64,000 nucleotides of DNA from Chthoniobacterales bacterium (GCA_035274845.1 DATENU010000010.1:62001-126000), one strand, 5' to 3'; counted from the stretch's first letter, positions 1 through 10,272 are shown. A program made the numbers and translations. The notes: generated from the sequence alone by a model not told the origin.

Positions 1-25
1 TCTTAACATTTCAAGTCGCCGGCGC

Positions 26-427
26 TTAGGGCGAGTACGGGGACCAGAAGGTGGCATCAGCCACATCTGACAACACGTCAAAGGAGGCTTGCGGCACTTT
101 CGGAATGGTATCGACGGTTTGGTCGCCGAAGTCATGGCCGAGAAGGTCCTTACCAGTCAGGTAGAGGTTGGTGTCCTTCTTCACGTATGCCGTCCAATCG
201 GTGACCAAGACCGCATCATCGGTTTTCTTGCCACGCTCGATGGCATACTGGTCGACCGCTGCGTCAACCAGACGAAGATCGTTGATGATCTTGGAAGCCT
301 GGGAGCGCTTGCGAGCGCGAAGGAATCCAGGGACTGCGATCGCGGCCAGCAATGCGATGATTGCCACCACGATCATGATTTCCACCAGCGTAAAGCCGGC
401 GCGTTTCGTCGTGAGTTTTCTTAACAT
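26..427 (-). CDS. Type IV/II prepilin-like protein, copy 1
   Basis: A 133-residue prepilin: a short basic leader (MLRKLTTKRAG) is followed by FTLVEIMIVVAIIALLAAIA, the class III signal in which a prepilin peptidase cuts after the glycine at 11 and methylates the new N-terminal Phe; Glu+5 is present. The hydrophobic helix is followed by a short globular domain of about 90 residues ending in FWSPYSP. This suggests a pilin or type II secretion pseudopilin inserted in the inner membrane and assembled into a filament. The ATG at 427 is chosen because the leader has the right length. The protein upstream (561-959) is a close paralog in the same orientation, so this is a tandem duplication. No assembly ATPase or platform gene is in view, so pilus versus T2SS cannot be decided. 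Confidence 0.9.
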   Translation of the reverse strand: MLRKLTTKRAGFTLVEIMIVVAIIALLAAIAVPGFLRARKRSQASKIINDLRLVDAAVDQYAIERGKKTDDAVLVTDWTAYVKKDTNLYLTGKDLLGHDFGDQTVDTIPKVPQASFDVLSDVADATFWSPYSP

Positions 428-470
428 ACTAAGGAGTCTTTCTTGTTTGTTATTATCTAGTGCGAGAAGC

Positions 471-520
471 GAGTGGCAGGACTATTTAGTCTTGTTCTCA
501 CAACTCATTCCCTGCCACTC
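471..520 (-). repeat. Inverted repeat between the two prepilin genes
   Basis: GAGTGGCAGG at 471-480 pairs perfectly with CCTGCCACTC at 511-520 across a 30-base loop, and the flanks (GCGAGAAGC against GCTACGCG) extend the stem imperfectly. It lies in the 133-base gap downstream of prepilin 2 and upstream of prepilin 1. It has no U-run, so a simple intrinsic terminator is unlikely. It could be an mRNA processing or stabilising stem that sets the ratio of the two pilins (inference). Confidence 0.55.
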
Positions 521-560
521 CCGCTACGCGACAATGACAGGAGAATGAATCGTCAGATTC

Positions 561-959
561 TTAGTTGTAAGGCGACCAGAACGTTGAGTCGGTCACATCG
601 GACAACGCATTGTAACTGGCGGTTGGGACCTTCGGCAGGGAGTCGACTCCCTGGCGGCCGTACGAGTTGCCCAGGATGTCTTTGCCGGTCAAATAGAGGA
701 CCGTTCCGGCCTTGAGGTAGTTGGTCCAGTCGACCGTGTTGACGGAAAAGCCGCTGGAGCGGTTGGTTTCGATTGCGTATTGGTCGACGGCGGAGTCGAT
801 CAGGCGCAGATCGTTGATAATGCGGCTTGCCTGTGAGCGCTTACGAGCACGGAGGAACCCGGGCACCGCAATCGCCGCCAGCAAAGCGATGATCGCCACT
901 ACGATCATGATTTCCACGAGGGTGAAACCCCCGCGGCGTTTGTTGAGTTTGTTTAACAT
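561..959 (-). CDS. Type IV/II prepilin-like protein, copy 2
   Basis: A 132-residue prepilin starting at the ATG at 959 (MLNKLNKRRGG); the open frame extends to 1052, but the extra residues do not fit a prepilin leader. The class III cleavage site GG/FTLVEIMIVV and the hydrophobic helix are identical in sequence to those of copy 1. The stretch through AVPGFLRARKRSQAS is also conserved, and the C-terminal half diverges (ends FWSPYN). It is probably the first gene of a two-gene unit with copy 1, transcribed away from the glycosyltransferase cluster. Role: pilin or pseudopilin, filament subunit in the cell envelope. Confidence 0.9.
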   Translation of the reverse strand: MLNKLNKRRGGFTLVEIMIVVAIIALLAAIAVPGFLRARKRSQASRIINDLRLIDSAVDQYAIETNRSSGFSVNTVDWTNYLKAGTVLYLTGKDILGNSYGRQGVDSLPKVPTASYNALSDVTDSTFWSPYN

Positions 960-1121
960 GTTGTTTGCTTTCTTTTTATCTCTTGTTTGTTTGACTGCGA
1001 TCCACGATACCGACCGCGGATATGCGCCTCGATAAAGCAGCGTTGGTGCCAATGACTCCGCTTTTTACAATTTCTGGACTCCCTTCCCAGGGCGGGGCGG
1101 CGGCATTCGGGGCGGAGTGAC

Positions 1122-3017
1122 ATGCCCAAGGCGCCTATTCTCCGGAGGGTCCTGTCTGCTTCGCTTCGGCTCACTCACGGCGTCTTCGCCTTTGTCTTTC
1201 TGCTCCGGCTAATCGCCCTGCTCCGCCTGACCTCATCCCCCTTCCTGCTGCCGAGCGGCAGCGACATGCATTTCTACGATCAATGGGCGCAACAGATCTC
1301 CCATGGCCGGCTGACCGATCACCTCGCCTTTTACGGCCTTCCCCTCTACGCGTATCTCCTCGCGTTCCTTTACAAAGTCCTCGGTTACAGCCCTTTTGTT
1401 CCCGGCTTCCTTCAGGCCTGCCTTGACGCGGGGACTGCCACCCTGATTTTCAAAATCACGGTCCGGGCGGTGGGCCCCGCGAAACCGGACGAAAACGAGG
1501 CCGGCGGCCCGGCGAGCCGACCAACGATCTGGGAACCGGCCTCAGTGGCTGGCCTCCTGGCCGCCGCTGGCTGGGCTTTCTTCGTTCCGGCCCAGGCCTA
1601 TTCGGTCATTCTGATGCCGACGTCTTGGTTCGTCTTTGCCTTCTGGTTCGTGGTTTGGCAGATCATCAAGAGAGACCAAGCGCCCTCCCCCTGGGGCTTT
1701 TTCGGCCTTGGAATTATCATTGGGGTTACGGCAATGGCGGTTGCGACCATTCTTTTCCTCATCCCGCTGGTTTTCGCCGCTCTCCTGTCCAAGGCGCGCG
1801 CTTCGGCTACAGCCCCGTCGCCCCTGCCGGTGCGCCTGGCGGCGATTGCCCTCTTTCTGACCGGCATCGGGGCCGGGACTTCACCATGCTGGCTTCACAA
1901 TTGTTTTGTCGCTCGCGATCCGGTCTTTCTTTCCGCGCACGGAGGAATCAATTTCTGGCTCGGCAATAATCCCGAGGCTACCGGTTATCCTCATTTTCCC
2001 GGATTGCATGCCGGGCAAGCCAACATGCTGCGCGATTCGATTGACCAGGCCGAATCGGCTGCGGGAAGGACCTTGAAGCGCTCCGAAGTCTCTCAATTCT
2101 GGTCGGCGAAGGCCCGGGCCTACATCTCCAGCAATACCGGCGCCTGGGTGAAACTGATGGCACGCAAGATCGGGAACTTTTGGAATGGATTCGAATATGA
2201 TGATTTGAGCGTGATCGCGAACTTGTGTGAGAACCGCGTCCTCTTCCCGGGCCCGCACTTCGCGATCGTGGCGGCCCTGGCCATACCGGGACTTTTCTTC
2301 TCCTTGCGCGCGCGCCCCGCCACCCGCTGGATAGCTGCCGCCATTCTCCTCCACATGGCCGCGGTCCTTCCAGTCTTCGTCACCGAACGTTATCGCCTGG
2401 CCGTTGTCCCCGGACTTCTCGTTCTGGCCGTCTGCGGGTTAAAAGATCTATGGGAGGGCTTCGCGCTCGGGCGCTACCAGCGCATTGCATCTTACCTTAT
2501 CGTGCTGGCCGGCGCCGCTCTCGTGATAACCCTTCCACGAAACGATCCCACGCTCTGGGCCGTCCAGCCTTATGATTTGGGCCGGCAGGCCCTCGAATCC
2601 GGCGACTTCAAGCGCGCGGAAGAGCAATTGCAGCGCGCCCGCTTCTATGTCCCCGACAATCCCGAAACAAACCTGGCTCTGGGAAACCTCCGCCTCGCGC
2701 AGGGCAATCAAACCGAGGCAATCTCGTTCTATCAGGCGGCGCTGCGGATCGACCCGGCGCACAAGAGCGCCTTGAATAACCTTGGTGTGATAGCGCTGGA
2801 CGATCACCGTCCGGCGGAGGCAAAAGTTTACTTTCTTAAGGCGTTGGAGCAGGAACCAAAAAACGGCAAAACCCATTTCCTGCTGGCCAGGGCCGAACTT
2901 GCCCTCGGCAACCTGGAAGGTGCCAGAATTGCTTTGGCTCATGCCTTGGAGCGTGAACCCGATCGAACTGAATATCGCCAGCTCAAGGAAGATATTGAAC
3001 GACGTTCCCAGCCATAA
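1122..3017 (+). CDS. Membrane glycosyltransferase (GT-C fold) with C-terminal TPR
   Basis: A 631-residue protein. The first ~470 residues hold many hydrophobic segments and, after the first one, a conserved acidic loop (SGSDMHFYDQW), the arrangement of GT39/PMT-like enzymes that move sugars from polyprenyl phosphates on the outer face of the membrane. Residues ~480-625 are three to four TPR units (for example DNPETNLALGNLRLAQGN and NALNNLGVIALDDHRPAEA), which probably dock a partner or acceptor. The ATG at 1122 follows a GGCGGAG-like ribosome site. The next gene overlaps its 3' end, so translation is probably coupled. The sugar and acceptor cannot be told from sequence. Confidence 0.75.
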   Translation: MPKAPILRRVLSASLRLTHGVFAFVFLLRLIALLRLTSSPFLLPSGSDMHFYDQWAQQISHGRLTDHLAFYGLPLYAYLLAFLYKVLGYSPFVPGFLQACLDAGTATLIFKITVRAVGPAKPDENEAGGPASRPTIWEPASVAGLLAAAGWAFFVPAQAYSVILMPTSWFVFAFWFVVWQIIKRDQAPSPWGFFGLGIIIGVTAMAVATILFLIPLVFAALLSKARASATAPSPLPVRLAAIALFLTGIGAGTSPCWLHNCFVARDPVFLSAHGGINFWLGNNPEATGYPHFPGLHAGQANMLRDSIDQAESAAGRTLKRSEVSQFWSAKARAYISSNTGAWVKLMARKIGNFWNGFEYDDLSVIANLCENRVLFPGPHFAIVAALAIPGLFFSLRARPATRWIAAAILLHMAAVLPVFVTERYRLAVVPGLLVLAVCGLKDLWEGFALGRYQRIASYLIVLAGAALVITLPRNDPTLWAVQPYDLGRQALESGDFKRAEEQLQRARFYVPDNPETNLALGNLRLAQGNQTEAISFYQAALRIDPAHKSALNNLGVIALDDHRPAEAKVYFLKALEQEPKNGKTHFLLARAELALGNLEGARIALAHALEREPDRTEYRQLKEDIERRSQP

Positions 3018-4590
3018 TTCCTTCTCGCGCGGCAAGCTGACAGAGTGGGCTCCCCTGCTCCTTCTGCTCCTAATTGCCACGGTCTGGCTCTACCGCACCC
3101 CGTACAGCGCGTCGAACCTCGAGGTCCCGCCGGATACAGTCGAATATGCCCTCGCACCGCTCCAATTCCTCGAGACCGGTGACTACAAGATCATCGTGGA
3201 AGGACGGCCGCTGCCGCCCCGGTATCCGCCCTGGTTTCCGGTGCTCGCCATTTTGCCGGCTTACGTATTGTTCGGCCATGACCCCGGTAATGCCATCCTC
3301 CCGGTAACGCTGATGGCCGTGGCGGGCGTCGGCTTTGCCTGGGCAATAGGTAAGCGTCTCGGGGCCGCCGCAGGCGGGATCCTGGCGGGGCTCGCCGTCC
3401 TCCTCCTCCCCTCATACGGGATGTGGGCGACTCAGGTGATGACGGACGTGCCGGGAACCGCCCTGATGCTCGCCACCTGCCTCCTTTATCTACGGCTTCG
3501 AGCAGGTCCCCAATCGATCTCACTCTATTTTGGGGCGGGCGCCCTTATCGCGTTCGCGACGCTGTTCCGGCCGGTTTTTGCCGCGATGCTTTTTCCCTTC
3601 CTGCTCGAAATCCTCCGCGCCCGGCAGAAGTTTATTCGCGCTACCGTCGTTTTGCTCTTGCCGATGGTCGTCGCGGCCGCCGTCACCCTCGCCTACAACG
3701 CGACCACCTTCGGATCGCCTTTGCGCAATGGTTACAAATTTTGGGCCTCGATACCGATGGATTATCCGTCGCTCATATTTTCGTTTTCCTATCTTAAAAT
3801 GAATCTGTGGCTGCTCGGGCATTCGGTGTTTCCATATCTTTTGGCCGTCGGAATTGTCGCCTGGCTCATCGTGCGAAAACGGGAACGCGCCGCCCTCGCA
3901 TCCTCTGGCCGGACTTTTCAGGATGGACTGACGTTTCTCGTTCTTACCACGGGGCCGATCCTGCTCTTTCATCTTTTTTACTTTTTTCCCGGCGACCGTT
4001 TCCACATCCCCATGTTTGCGGGCGCCGCGGTGCTGGCAGGTGGAATGTTGGGTTTGCTATTCCGTCCCCGCACAACGCTGCTCCTGAAGTGGTTGTTGCC
4101 TGCGTTGCTCCTGCTTGCCATTGGATCTCGAATTGCCGTGCCCGAGCCCGTGCCGCATCGCCGGCTGGCTGCGGAGCGAGTCCGGGCGCACACCCCGGAC
4201 AATGCGATCGTTATTTCCGCAATTGAGCCGGTATACCTGGAACGCCTGGCGGGGCATGGATCGTCACGACGGATTGTGCCGATTTCGCGATACGTGGAGT
4301 ACGCCTCGAAATTACTGGTTAGGCAGCGCGTCGATCTTCCCAATCCTTCCCGGCTCGACTGGCGCAATAGCCGGCTGGGGGCTCTGCTCCGCGGTGGAGC
4401 GGTTGAGGCCGTCAAATTTGTCGCCAGCGAACAACTGGACGCACTCGTCGCCCAGGCCGCTTCCGGCACCCCGATTTTTCTCGATTCCACTTTTGTGGGC
4501 GAAGCGGATGCCGGAGTCCTGAATCAGCTTCAGCAGCGTTTCAAGTTCGTCCAGCGCGCCCCTTACCTTTACGAGCTTCAACTACCGTGA
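2995..4590 (+). CDS. Membrane glycosyltransferase, GT39/ArnT-like
   Basis: The frame is open from 2899, but that start lies deep in the previous gene. A TTG at 2995 preceded by AAGGAAG (2985-2991) gives a 531-residue protein and a 23-base overlap, and is my preferred start; it is not certain. The first hydrophobic segment (LLLLLLIATVWLY) is followed by a loop carrying PPDTVEYALAPLQF, whose Asp/Glu pair sits where GT39-type enzymes have their catalytic acids. About ten membrane segments follow, then a soluble tail. It is the middle gene of a three-gene unit with the flanking GT-C proteins. Substrate unknown. Confidence 0.72.
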   Translation: MNDVPSHNSFSRGKLTEWAPLLLLLLIATVWLYRTPYSASNLEVPPDTVEYALAPLQFLETGDYKIIVEGRPLPPRYPPWFPVLAILPAYVLFGHDPGNAILPVTLMAVAGVGFAWAIGKRLGAAAGGILAGLAVLLLPSYGMWATQVMTDVPGTALMLATCLLYLRLRAGPQSISLYFGAGALIAFATLFRPVFAAMLFPFLLEILRARQKFIRATVVLLLPMVVAAAVTLAYNATTFGSPLRNGYKFWASIPMDYPSLIFSFSYLKMNLWLLGHSVFPYLLAVGIVAWLIVRKRERAALASSGRTFQDGLTFLVLTTGPILLFHLFYFFPGDRFHIPMFAGAAVLAGGMLGLLFRPRTTLLLKWLLPALLLLAIGSRIAVPEPVPHRRLAAERVRAHTPDNAIVISAIEPVYLERLAGHGSSRRIVPISRYVEYASKLLVRQRVDLPNPSRLDWRNSRLGALLRGGAVEAVKFVASEQLDALVAQAASGTPIFLDSTFVGEADAGVLNQLQQRFKFVQRAPYLYELQLP

Positions 4591-6203
4591 CCCGGCCAGG
4601 GCTGATCGCGGATCGGTGGCGCACAGCACTCTTCGTCGCGCTCGGGCTTTTCCTTTTCACCCGTCTTTTAACCCTGACTGCCTTTCCCATCTTCAACGAC
4701 GAGGCCATTTACCTGCAGTATTCCCAGAAAATTCACGAAGATTGGGAAAAGAATAAATTCGTCTCGATGAACGGCGAGTTCACCGACTGGAAACCACCGC
4801 TTCAATATTGGATGGCGGCGCCGTTCGTCGGATGGGGAAACGATCCTCTCGTCGCCGGCCGCCTTGTTGCGTGCCTCGCCTCAATCGCGGGACTTTTCGG
4901 TTCCTACTTCTTCTCGAAGGAGCTGTTCAGCGAAAGGGAGGGCGTTTTTGCCGCGTTTCTTTACGTGCTTTGCCCCACTGTGCTGTTCCACAACAACCAG
5001 TTCACGGCGGAGACTTTCCTGTTTTCGGCGGCGCCACTGTTTTATTGGGCGGTCTTGAAACTAATCAAGCCAGGCAAGCCGGCTTGGGTTTGGGCGCTGG
5101 TCGCAACATTATTGGGAACGGCACTTCTTCTCTTCAAACAGTCGGGGTTCTTGCTCCTGGTTGTCTCGATTTTCCTGCCCTTCGCGCGATTGCGGGACAG
5201 GGAAGACGTTACGAAGGAAGACAAATCCACAAGACAATCTGGCGGCGAGCGGAACTGGAGGGAGTTCGCCAGGAATGTCCTCCTGATTATCGCGGTGATT
5301 GTTTGTTGCCGCCTTGCTGCGAATGCAGTGCTTCCGTCGGAGTTCAACGCCGCCCGGGAGCACTTTAATAGCCGCTGGGTCTTGTCGCTTCGAGAGCTGT
5401 TCAATCTCCCCATCGATACTTGGCGCGCGAATTTGGTCCTGGTCGCCGACTACATCGGCTCGTTCTATTCCTGGATCGCAGTCGCGCTCTTTTGCGTTTC
5501 TTGTTGGTTCGCACTCCGGAGAAGGAATCTTGCGGAACTGACCCTTCTCATCATGTGCGTGGTGGGCGGAATTGGAATCACATTTCTACTCCGCGGCTTT
5601 AACGAATATCTCTTCAACACCGCCGTGATCACGGCACTCTTGCCTCTCCTGGCGAGAATGATTGTCCTCGTCGGTCAATTCACCCAGACGAGGAAGGGAG
5701 AGCTGCTTCGCCGGGCGCTACTGCTTTGCGCGGTGCTTACCTTCGGCTTTTGGGGCTACCAGGACATCCGGATGAGCATTTCCGCGGGGGATTACATCAA
5801 CCGAAGGTCAGCATGGGCTCGCGCCAATTACCTCAAGAGCTGGTCAACCGGCTTTGGCGTAAAAGAAATCGTGGCGATGCTGGAAAAGGAGAGAGGGCCC
5901 GGAATTATCTTTACCGATGCGCAGTGGGGTAATCCCGGGACAGCGCTTGAGGTCTACCGCGCGAAACGCTTTCCGAACCTCCGGATTGTCCCTATCTCGA
6001 GAGAATTTCTCGATCCGGCCGAAGCGCGAAAACTGACGGACGCCGCGAAGAAGATGGCGCCGACCCGGCTCGCGATTTTCTCGGCGGACAGTTCCGGACC
6101 ACGCCAGCAATGGATCGGCAATGTTGAACGCGAAATGTGCGGGACCCGGACCGAAATCAGAGGCGACCCTGACCAGACACCTATCGTCGTCTGCCGGTTT
6201 TGA
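4587..6203 (+). CDS. Membrane glycosyltransferase, GT39/ArnT-like
   Basis: A 538-residue integral membrane protein with a GTG start overlapping the stop of the previous gene (GTGA), so it is almost certainly translationally coupled to it. The first loop contains FNDEAIYLQYSQKIHEDW, the DE..Y motif typical of the PMT_2/ArnT family, and is followed by about ten hydrophobic segments and a periplasmic tail of about 130 residues. Family members transfer a sugar from undecaprenyl or dolichyl phosphate to lipid or protein. The gene ends 15 bases from the stop of a convergent methyltransferase gene. Confidence 0.8.
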   Translation: MTRPGLIADRWRTALFVALGLFLFTRLLTLTAFPIFNDEAIYLQYSQKIHEDWEKNKFVSMNGEFTDWKPPLQYWMAAPFVGWGNDPLVAGRLVACLASIAGLFGSYFFSKELFSEREGVFAAFLYVLCPTVLFHNNQFTAETFLFSAAPLFYWAVLKLIKPGKPAWVWALVATLLGTALLLFKQSGFLLLVVSIFLPFARLRDREDVTKEDKSTRQSGGERNWREFARNVLLIIAVIVCCRLAANAVLPSEFNAAREHFNSRWVLSLRELFNLPIDTWRANLVLVADYIGSFYSWIAVALFCVSCWFALRRRNLAELTLLIMCVVGGIGITFLLRGFNEYLFNTAVITALLPLLARMIVLVGQFTQTRKGELLRRALLLCAVLTFGFWGYQDIRMSISAGDYINRRSAWARANYLKSWSTGFGVKEIVAMLEKERGPGIIFTDAQWGNPGTALEVYRAKRFPNLRIVPISREFLDPAEARKLTDAAKKMAPTRLAIFSADSSGPRQQWIGNVEREMCGTRTEIRGDPDQTPIVVCRF

Positions 6204-6218
6204 GCGAGACCCGGGAAA

Positions 6219-6953
6219 CTAGGGCTTGCGGCATAGAACCGCGAGGTTCTTCCCGAAAAAATGGCCCAGGATCGGATCGAGGAACCTGCTCACCGGGAAG
6301 AGTAACCGGTCGTAAACCCAGACACTGCGCGGCGAAATTTTGGCGTCGGCACTTCGTCCAAATAACAGGGCAGCAAAGAAACCCAGGCAATCTGCATACC
6401 GCGACCGCTCCACGACAAACCCGGCCCGGCGAAGCATCGCGACCATCGGGGCGCGGCGATAGCGCCGTTGGTGTTCGACATGGTCGTCCAGAGACGACCA
6501 CAGGATCGGGAATGCCGGCACAAAGATAAAAAAACGGTTCCCCTTCCGCAGTCGCGAGAAGACGATGCGGACGAGCGCTTCGTCGTCGGGCACGTGCTCG
6601 AGCACGTTCAAAGTGTAAACGTAATCGCACGACTCCGGATCGCGCTCTTCCATCCCGGCCTGGACCGGAAAACCTTCTTCGCGGAGCGCGACTTGATTTT
6701 CCGGGTCGGGCTCTACACAGGTCACTTCCCAGCCCCGCTCGCGAAGAGCTTTGGCGAATGTGCCCCGGCCGGCACCGAGATCGACTATTTCTGCAGCTTG
6801 CGGCGGCTTCGCGGCAACGACCTGGTCAACCAACCAGCGATTGTAATGCCGGGCGTCCTTCAGCAGATCGAGGATGTCATGTCCTCGATACTGGAATTGG
6901 GAAATGGGACTCGAGAGTCGGGAGGGCTGAAGTGGCGCTGGCTTGGAAGACAT
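6219..6953 (-). CDS. Class I SAM-dependent methyltransferase
   Basis: A 244-residue protein with a Rossmann methyltransferase core: motif I is [16 protein letters not shown], followed by an acidic strand end ([10 protein letters not shown]), and then [20 protein letters not shown], as in methyltransferases acting on small molecules or glycans. It follows a GT2 glycosyltransferase in the same direction and overlaps its 3' end by 77 bases; no later in-frame start keeps the fold intact. The same two activities are fused in one protein at 10273-11820, which supports a joint role in glycan building. Target unknown. Confidence 0.8.
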   Translation of the reverse strand: MSSKPAPLQPSRLSSPISQFQYRGHDILDLLKDARHYNRWLVDQVVAAKPPQAAEIVDLGAGRGTFAKALRERGWEVTCVEPDPENQVALREEGFPVQAGMEERDPESCDYVYTLNVLEHVPDDEALVRIVFSRLRKGNRFFIFVPAFPILWSSLDDHVEHQRRYRRAPMVAMLRRAGFVVERSRYADCLGFFAALLFGRSADAKISPRSVWVYDRLLFPVSRFLDPILGHFFGKNLAVLCRKP

Positions 6954-7647
6954 AGGCTTCGCGTTTCCAGAGGTTATACTTCAGGATCGCGTAAAGAGCA
7001 CGGACTCCGTCGCGCCACCCGATCTTCTTCCCCTCTTCGTAGGTCCGCCCGTAATAAGAAATTCCAACTTCGTAGAATCGGCAGCGGCGCTGGGCCAGCT
7101 TAGCCGTGATCTCCGGTTCGAAACCGAATCGCGCCTCTTCAATGCACAAATCCTTAAGAGCATCTCTGCGAAAGACTTTGTAGCCCGTCTCCATGTCACT
7201 CAGGTTGATGTTCGTGAAGATATTCGAAAGCAGGGTCAAAATTCGATTTCCAACCATGTGCCAGAAATAAACCACCCGGTGGGGGCGGCCACCCATGAAA
7301 CGGGAGCCAAAAACTACATCCGCTTCCCCATTCTCAATCGGGCTGAGCAATTCGGCGTAATCTCTTGGGTCGTATTCGAGGTCGGCGTCCTGCACCAGAA
7401 CGATATCTCCGGTGGCGTGCCGGAAACCGGTCTCCATCGCGGCGCCTTTGCCCCGATTGACCCGGTGATGCACCACTACGATCCCCTCGAGGGCCAATTT
7501 ATCGACGATTGCGTCGGTCCCATCGGTCGAGGCGTCATCCACGATGATGATTTCCGTCCCGGCGGCGACGACGGCCTTCACCTTCTCCACGATCATTCGG
7601 ATCGTGCGGCGTTCGTTGAAGCAGGGAATGATGACGGACAGGGTCAT
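6877..7647 (-). CDS. GT2 family glycosyltransferase (polyprenyl-phosphate sugar synthase-like)
   Basis: A 256-residue protein from the ATG at 7647, which has a good AGGGAG ribosome site; the longer frame to 7668 is not needed. It has a GT-A fold: [28 protein letters not shown], the DXD-like [13 protein letters not shown], and [10 protein letters not shown]. The length and the lack of a C-terminal membrane anchor resemble dolichyl/undecaprenyl-phosphate mannose or glucose synthases, which would supply the lipid-linked sugars used by the neighbouring GT-C enzymes (inference). It overlaps the following methyltransferase. Confidence 0.85.
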   Translation of the reverse strand: MTLSVIIPCFNERRTIRMIVEKVKAVVAAGTEIIIVDDASTDGTDAIVDKLALEGIVVVHHRVNRGKGAAMETGFRHATGDIVLVQDADLEYDPRDYAELLSPIENGEADVVFGSRFMGGRPHRVVYFWHMVGNRILTLLSNIFTNINLSDMETGYKVFRRDALKDLCIEEARFGFEPEITAKLAQRRCRFYEVGISYYGRTYEEGKKIGWRDGVRALYAILKYNLWKREAYVFQASATSALPTLESHFPIPVSRT

Positions 7648-7722
7648 TTTCTCCCTAAATCTGAGCAAATCCGGTGCCAGCGTCCCCCTGCGGCTCCCGG
7701 GGGCATTGTCTTCGCCTGGGAA

Positions 7723-9036
7723 ATGCTAGACTCTCGCCGCATGTCGCTGCGCCCGATTGAGTCCCAGCCTCTGCCTCTCGACGGTGCTCGCGTCGAGGAC
7801 GCTACGGCTTTTCGTTCGGGCCCGATCATCGCGGTGGCGGTGGTGGCCTCCCTCCTCAAGGTTGCCATCGCCTTGACCAGTTTGGGAACCAACGACGTCC
7901 TTGCTTTCTACCAATTTGCGAAGGCAGTCGACGCCCACGGCCTGACCTGGCTCTACGAACACAGCATCCTGTTTAATCACCCTCCGCTTGTCGGTTATTT
8001 TTTGGGGGGGCTGGCCCGGCTCGAACAACAGGCATTCTGGCAACAAAACGGCCTTACCTTTCCCTTTTTTCTTCGGCTCCCCGGCATCCTTGCCGATTTC
8101 GCTGTCGTGATCCTCGTCCTTTCGGTTGCTCGAAAGCAGCCCGATCTACGCCGGCCCCGCTGGGCCCTCTTCCTCTTTGCCGCCAGTCCGGTGTCGATCA
8201 TGATCACCGGATTTCATGGCAACACTGACCCCTTTCTGGTGCTCTTCCTTCTCGTTGCCACGATCATGGCCGTCGATGGCCGTCCGGCGCTCTGCGGACT
8301 TTTCCTCGCCGTCGCCTGCCAGGTGAAAATAATTCCCCTGCTCCTCCTCCCCATCTTTTTCTTCTTCTGGATCGAGCGGCGCCAGGCGTGCCTGTTTCTG
8401 GGTTCGTTGCTCGTAAGTTCGCTTATCTTTTGCCTCGAACCGTTGCTAAAATCGCCAGTCATGTTCGCCAGGAACGTGCTCGCTTATGGCAGCTTTTGGG
8501 GAGTTTGGGGATTAACCTACTGTCTCCGGATGACCGGGCTGGACGAATTCAACAAGACTTCGTTCTTCAACCTTTCTGCGTTACAGAATGCGATCATGAT
8601 GGTTCTGAAAGTCGCCGTCGTTCTCAGCATCCTGATTCTCGCCTGGCGGCGGCGAAAACTGCCCGCGCCCGCCCTGTTCCCCTCAATCGGATATGCGTGG
8701 ATGATTTTCTTCGTCGTCTCGCCCGGAGTAGCGGCTCAATACCTCGTCTGGCTGGCGCCCTTTGTTCTCTTTCTCTCCCCGACGTTTTACGGATTTCTGG
8801 TCGCCGGCAGTTCGGTCTTTCTCTTCGCCTTGTACACGATCACTTCAGGCGGTTTCCCTTGGTATTTTGCCCACGCTTCAAACAAACTGAGCGCCATCTG
8901 CGCGCATTGGGCCCTGATTCCGTGGCTAACCCTTCTGGTTGGCTTGGTCGCGTTTGGCTTGAATGCCCGGCGGCAGAAGCCGCATTTTCGTTTCCTCAGT
9001 TTGAAGGCAATTCAACCCGTCGCGATCAGTGAATAA
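7723..9036 (+). CDS. Membrane glycosyltransferase, GT87/DUF2029-like
   Basis: The frame opens at 6943, but coding sequence only begins after the divergent GT2 gene. ATGs at 7723 and 7741 are both possible (437 or 431 residues), and neither has a clear ribosome site. The protein has about ten hydrophobic segments. A first periplasmic loop with [20 protein letters not shown] and then [13 protein letters not shown] resembles alpha-mannosyltransferase-type GT-C enzymes. The last bases overlap the start of the next GT-C gene, so the two are coupled. Confidence 0.7.
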   Translation: MLDSRRMSLRPIESQPLPLDGARVEDATAFRSGPIIAVAVVASLLKVAIALTSLGTNDVLAFYQFAKAVDAHGLTWLYEHSILFNHPPLVGYFLGGLARLEQQAFWQQNGLTFPFFLRLPGILADFAVVILVLSVARKQPDLRRPRWALFLFAASPVSIMITGFHGNTDPFLVLFLLVATIMAVDGRPALCGLFLAVACQVKIIPLLLLPIFFFFWIERRQACLFLGSLLVSSLIFCLEPLLKSPVMFARNVLAYGSFWGVWGLTYCLRMTGLDEFNKTSFFNLSALQNAIMMVLKVAVVLSILILAWRRRKLPAPALFPSIGYAWMIFFVVSPGVAAQYLVWLAPFVLFLSPTFYGFLVAGSSVFLFALYTITSGGFPWYFAHASNKLSAICAHWALIPWLTLLVGLVAFGLNARRQKPHFRFLSLKAIQPVAISE

Positions 9037-10255
9037 CGAGACCGAATCACCACATTCCTCACGGTTCAGCCTCGTTTCTCTAATCGCGGTCGCTCTCATC
9101 GGCCTCGCCGGAATCGGCCTGCGAGTTTATCCCTCCGCCGGTTTTAAAGGGATCGGATACGATGAAGGACTTTACCGCGGCTACGTCAATAATCTGATTT
9201 CCTACGGCCTCGGAAGCTACCCGGAGTTCGCCGAGCATTACGTAGAGCGCCAGGAAAAACTGCCCGCCGCCATCCTGCCTCCGACCCGTTTCCTCTACAT
9301 TTTTTCTGCTTATCTCTGGCACCAGGTGACCGGTGCGGAAGCGCTCGCGGCTCTCCATCATGTTTCCTGTCTATTCAGTATTCTGCTGTTTTTTGCCGCG
9401 GCCGCCTTTGCCTGGCGCCTGGCTGGAACGGCGATGGGCCTGGCCGTGCTCGCTTTGATGGCTTGCGCCCCGACCCAGATCCACATGGCGCAACATGCCC
9501 TCATTGACGGCTTCTTCGCCTTCTGGGCCACGTTATGCGTTTGGTGTTTGTGGGAGAACCTGCGGCGGCCCAATGATGCGGTGAGACTTTCTCTTTTCGG
9601 CGTGTGCCTTGCCCTCATGGTGCTGACGAAAGAGAACGCTCTCTTCGCCTACGTCGGATTACTGGCCCTGATCGGCATGAACCGCTGGCTCCGTTTCGGC
9701 ACGGTCACGCGCAGCCTGCTTTTGGTCGCGGTTGCCGGTCCGCTCGCTGGCTTGGTCGGCCTTATTTTCCTCTGCGGCAGCGCCCAAACCTTCATTCTCA
9801 CCTACCGGCTCCTCGCCGCGAAAGCATCCGTTTTGCCTTACGCCATCGCGACCGGGGACGGACCGTGGTACCGATATCTTGTCGATCTATTGCTCGCCAG
9901 CCCCGTCATCTTGCTCCTGGCGTGGGGTGCCATCGTTCGACTCAAGCTGGAGAACAAAGCCGCCCTTTACCTGGTCACCTTCGTGGTCGCGACCTACGCC
10001 CTCATGTGCAACATCCCCTACGGCATGAACCTGCGTTACACCAACATGTGGGACATGCCGCTCCGTTTTCTCGCCGTCACCTGCCTGGGTGATCTAGCAG
10101 GCTTTCTCGGCCGGCGCAGAGGCCTGATTCTGGCGATCGTGATCTTGCTCCTCTGCGCCATCGACTTGCGCCAGTATTACATCTTCTTCGTCCAGCACGA
10201 CCTCTACGAGCTGGTCACAGCCGGATTGCTGCGCGCTCTTCTGATTCTGAAGTAG
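9029..10255 (+). CDS. Membrane glycosyltransferase, GT39/ArnT-like
   Basis: A 408-residue membrane protein beginning with a GTG at 9029 that overlaps the previous stop by 8 bases. GIGYDEGLYRGYVNNL supplies the DE..Y motif of the first loop, and about ten hydrophobic helices follow. It is the shortest of the five GT-C proteins here and lacks a large C-terminal soluble domain. It is convergent with the fused GT2/methyltransferase gene, 17 bases away. Confidence 0.75.
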   Translation: MNNETESPHSSRFSLVSLIAVALIGLAGIGLRVYPSAGFKGIGYDEGLYRGYVNNLISYGLGSYPEFAEHYVERQEKLPAAILPPTRFLYIFSAYLWHQVTGAEALAALHHVSCLFSILLFFAAAAFAWRLAGTAMGLAVLALMACAPTQIHMAQHALIDGFFAFWATLCVWCLWENLRRPNDAVRLSLFGVCLALMVLTKENALFAYVGLLALIGMNRWLRFGTVTRSLLLVAVAGPLAGLVGLIFLCGSAQTFILTYRLLAAKASVLPYAIATGDGPWYRYLVDLLLASPVILLLAWGAIVRLKLENKAALYLVTFVVATYALMCNIPYGMNLRYTNMWDMPLRFLAVTCLGDLAGFLGRRRGLILAIVILLLCAIDLRQYYIFFVQHDLYELVTAGLLRALLILK

Positions 10256-10272
10256 CGGGAAAAGCGAACGCC

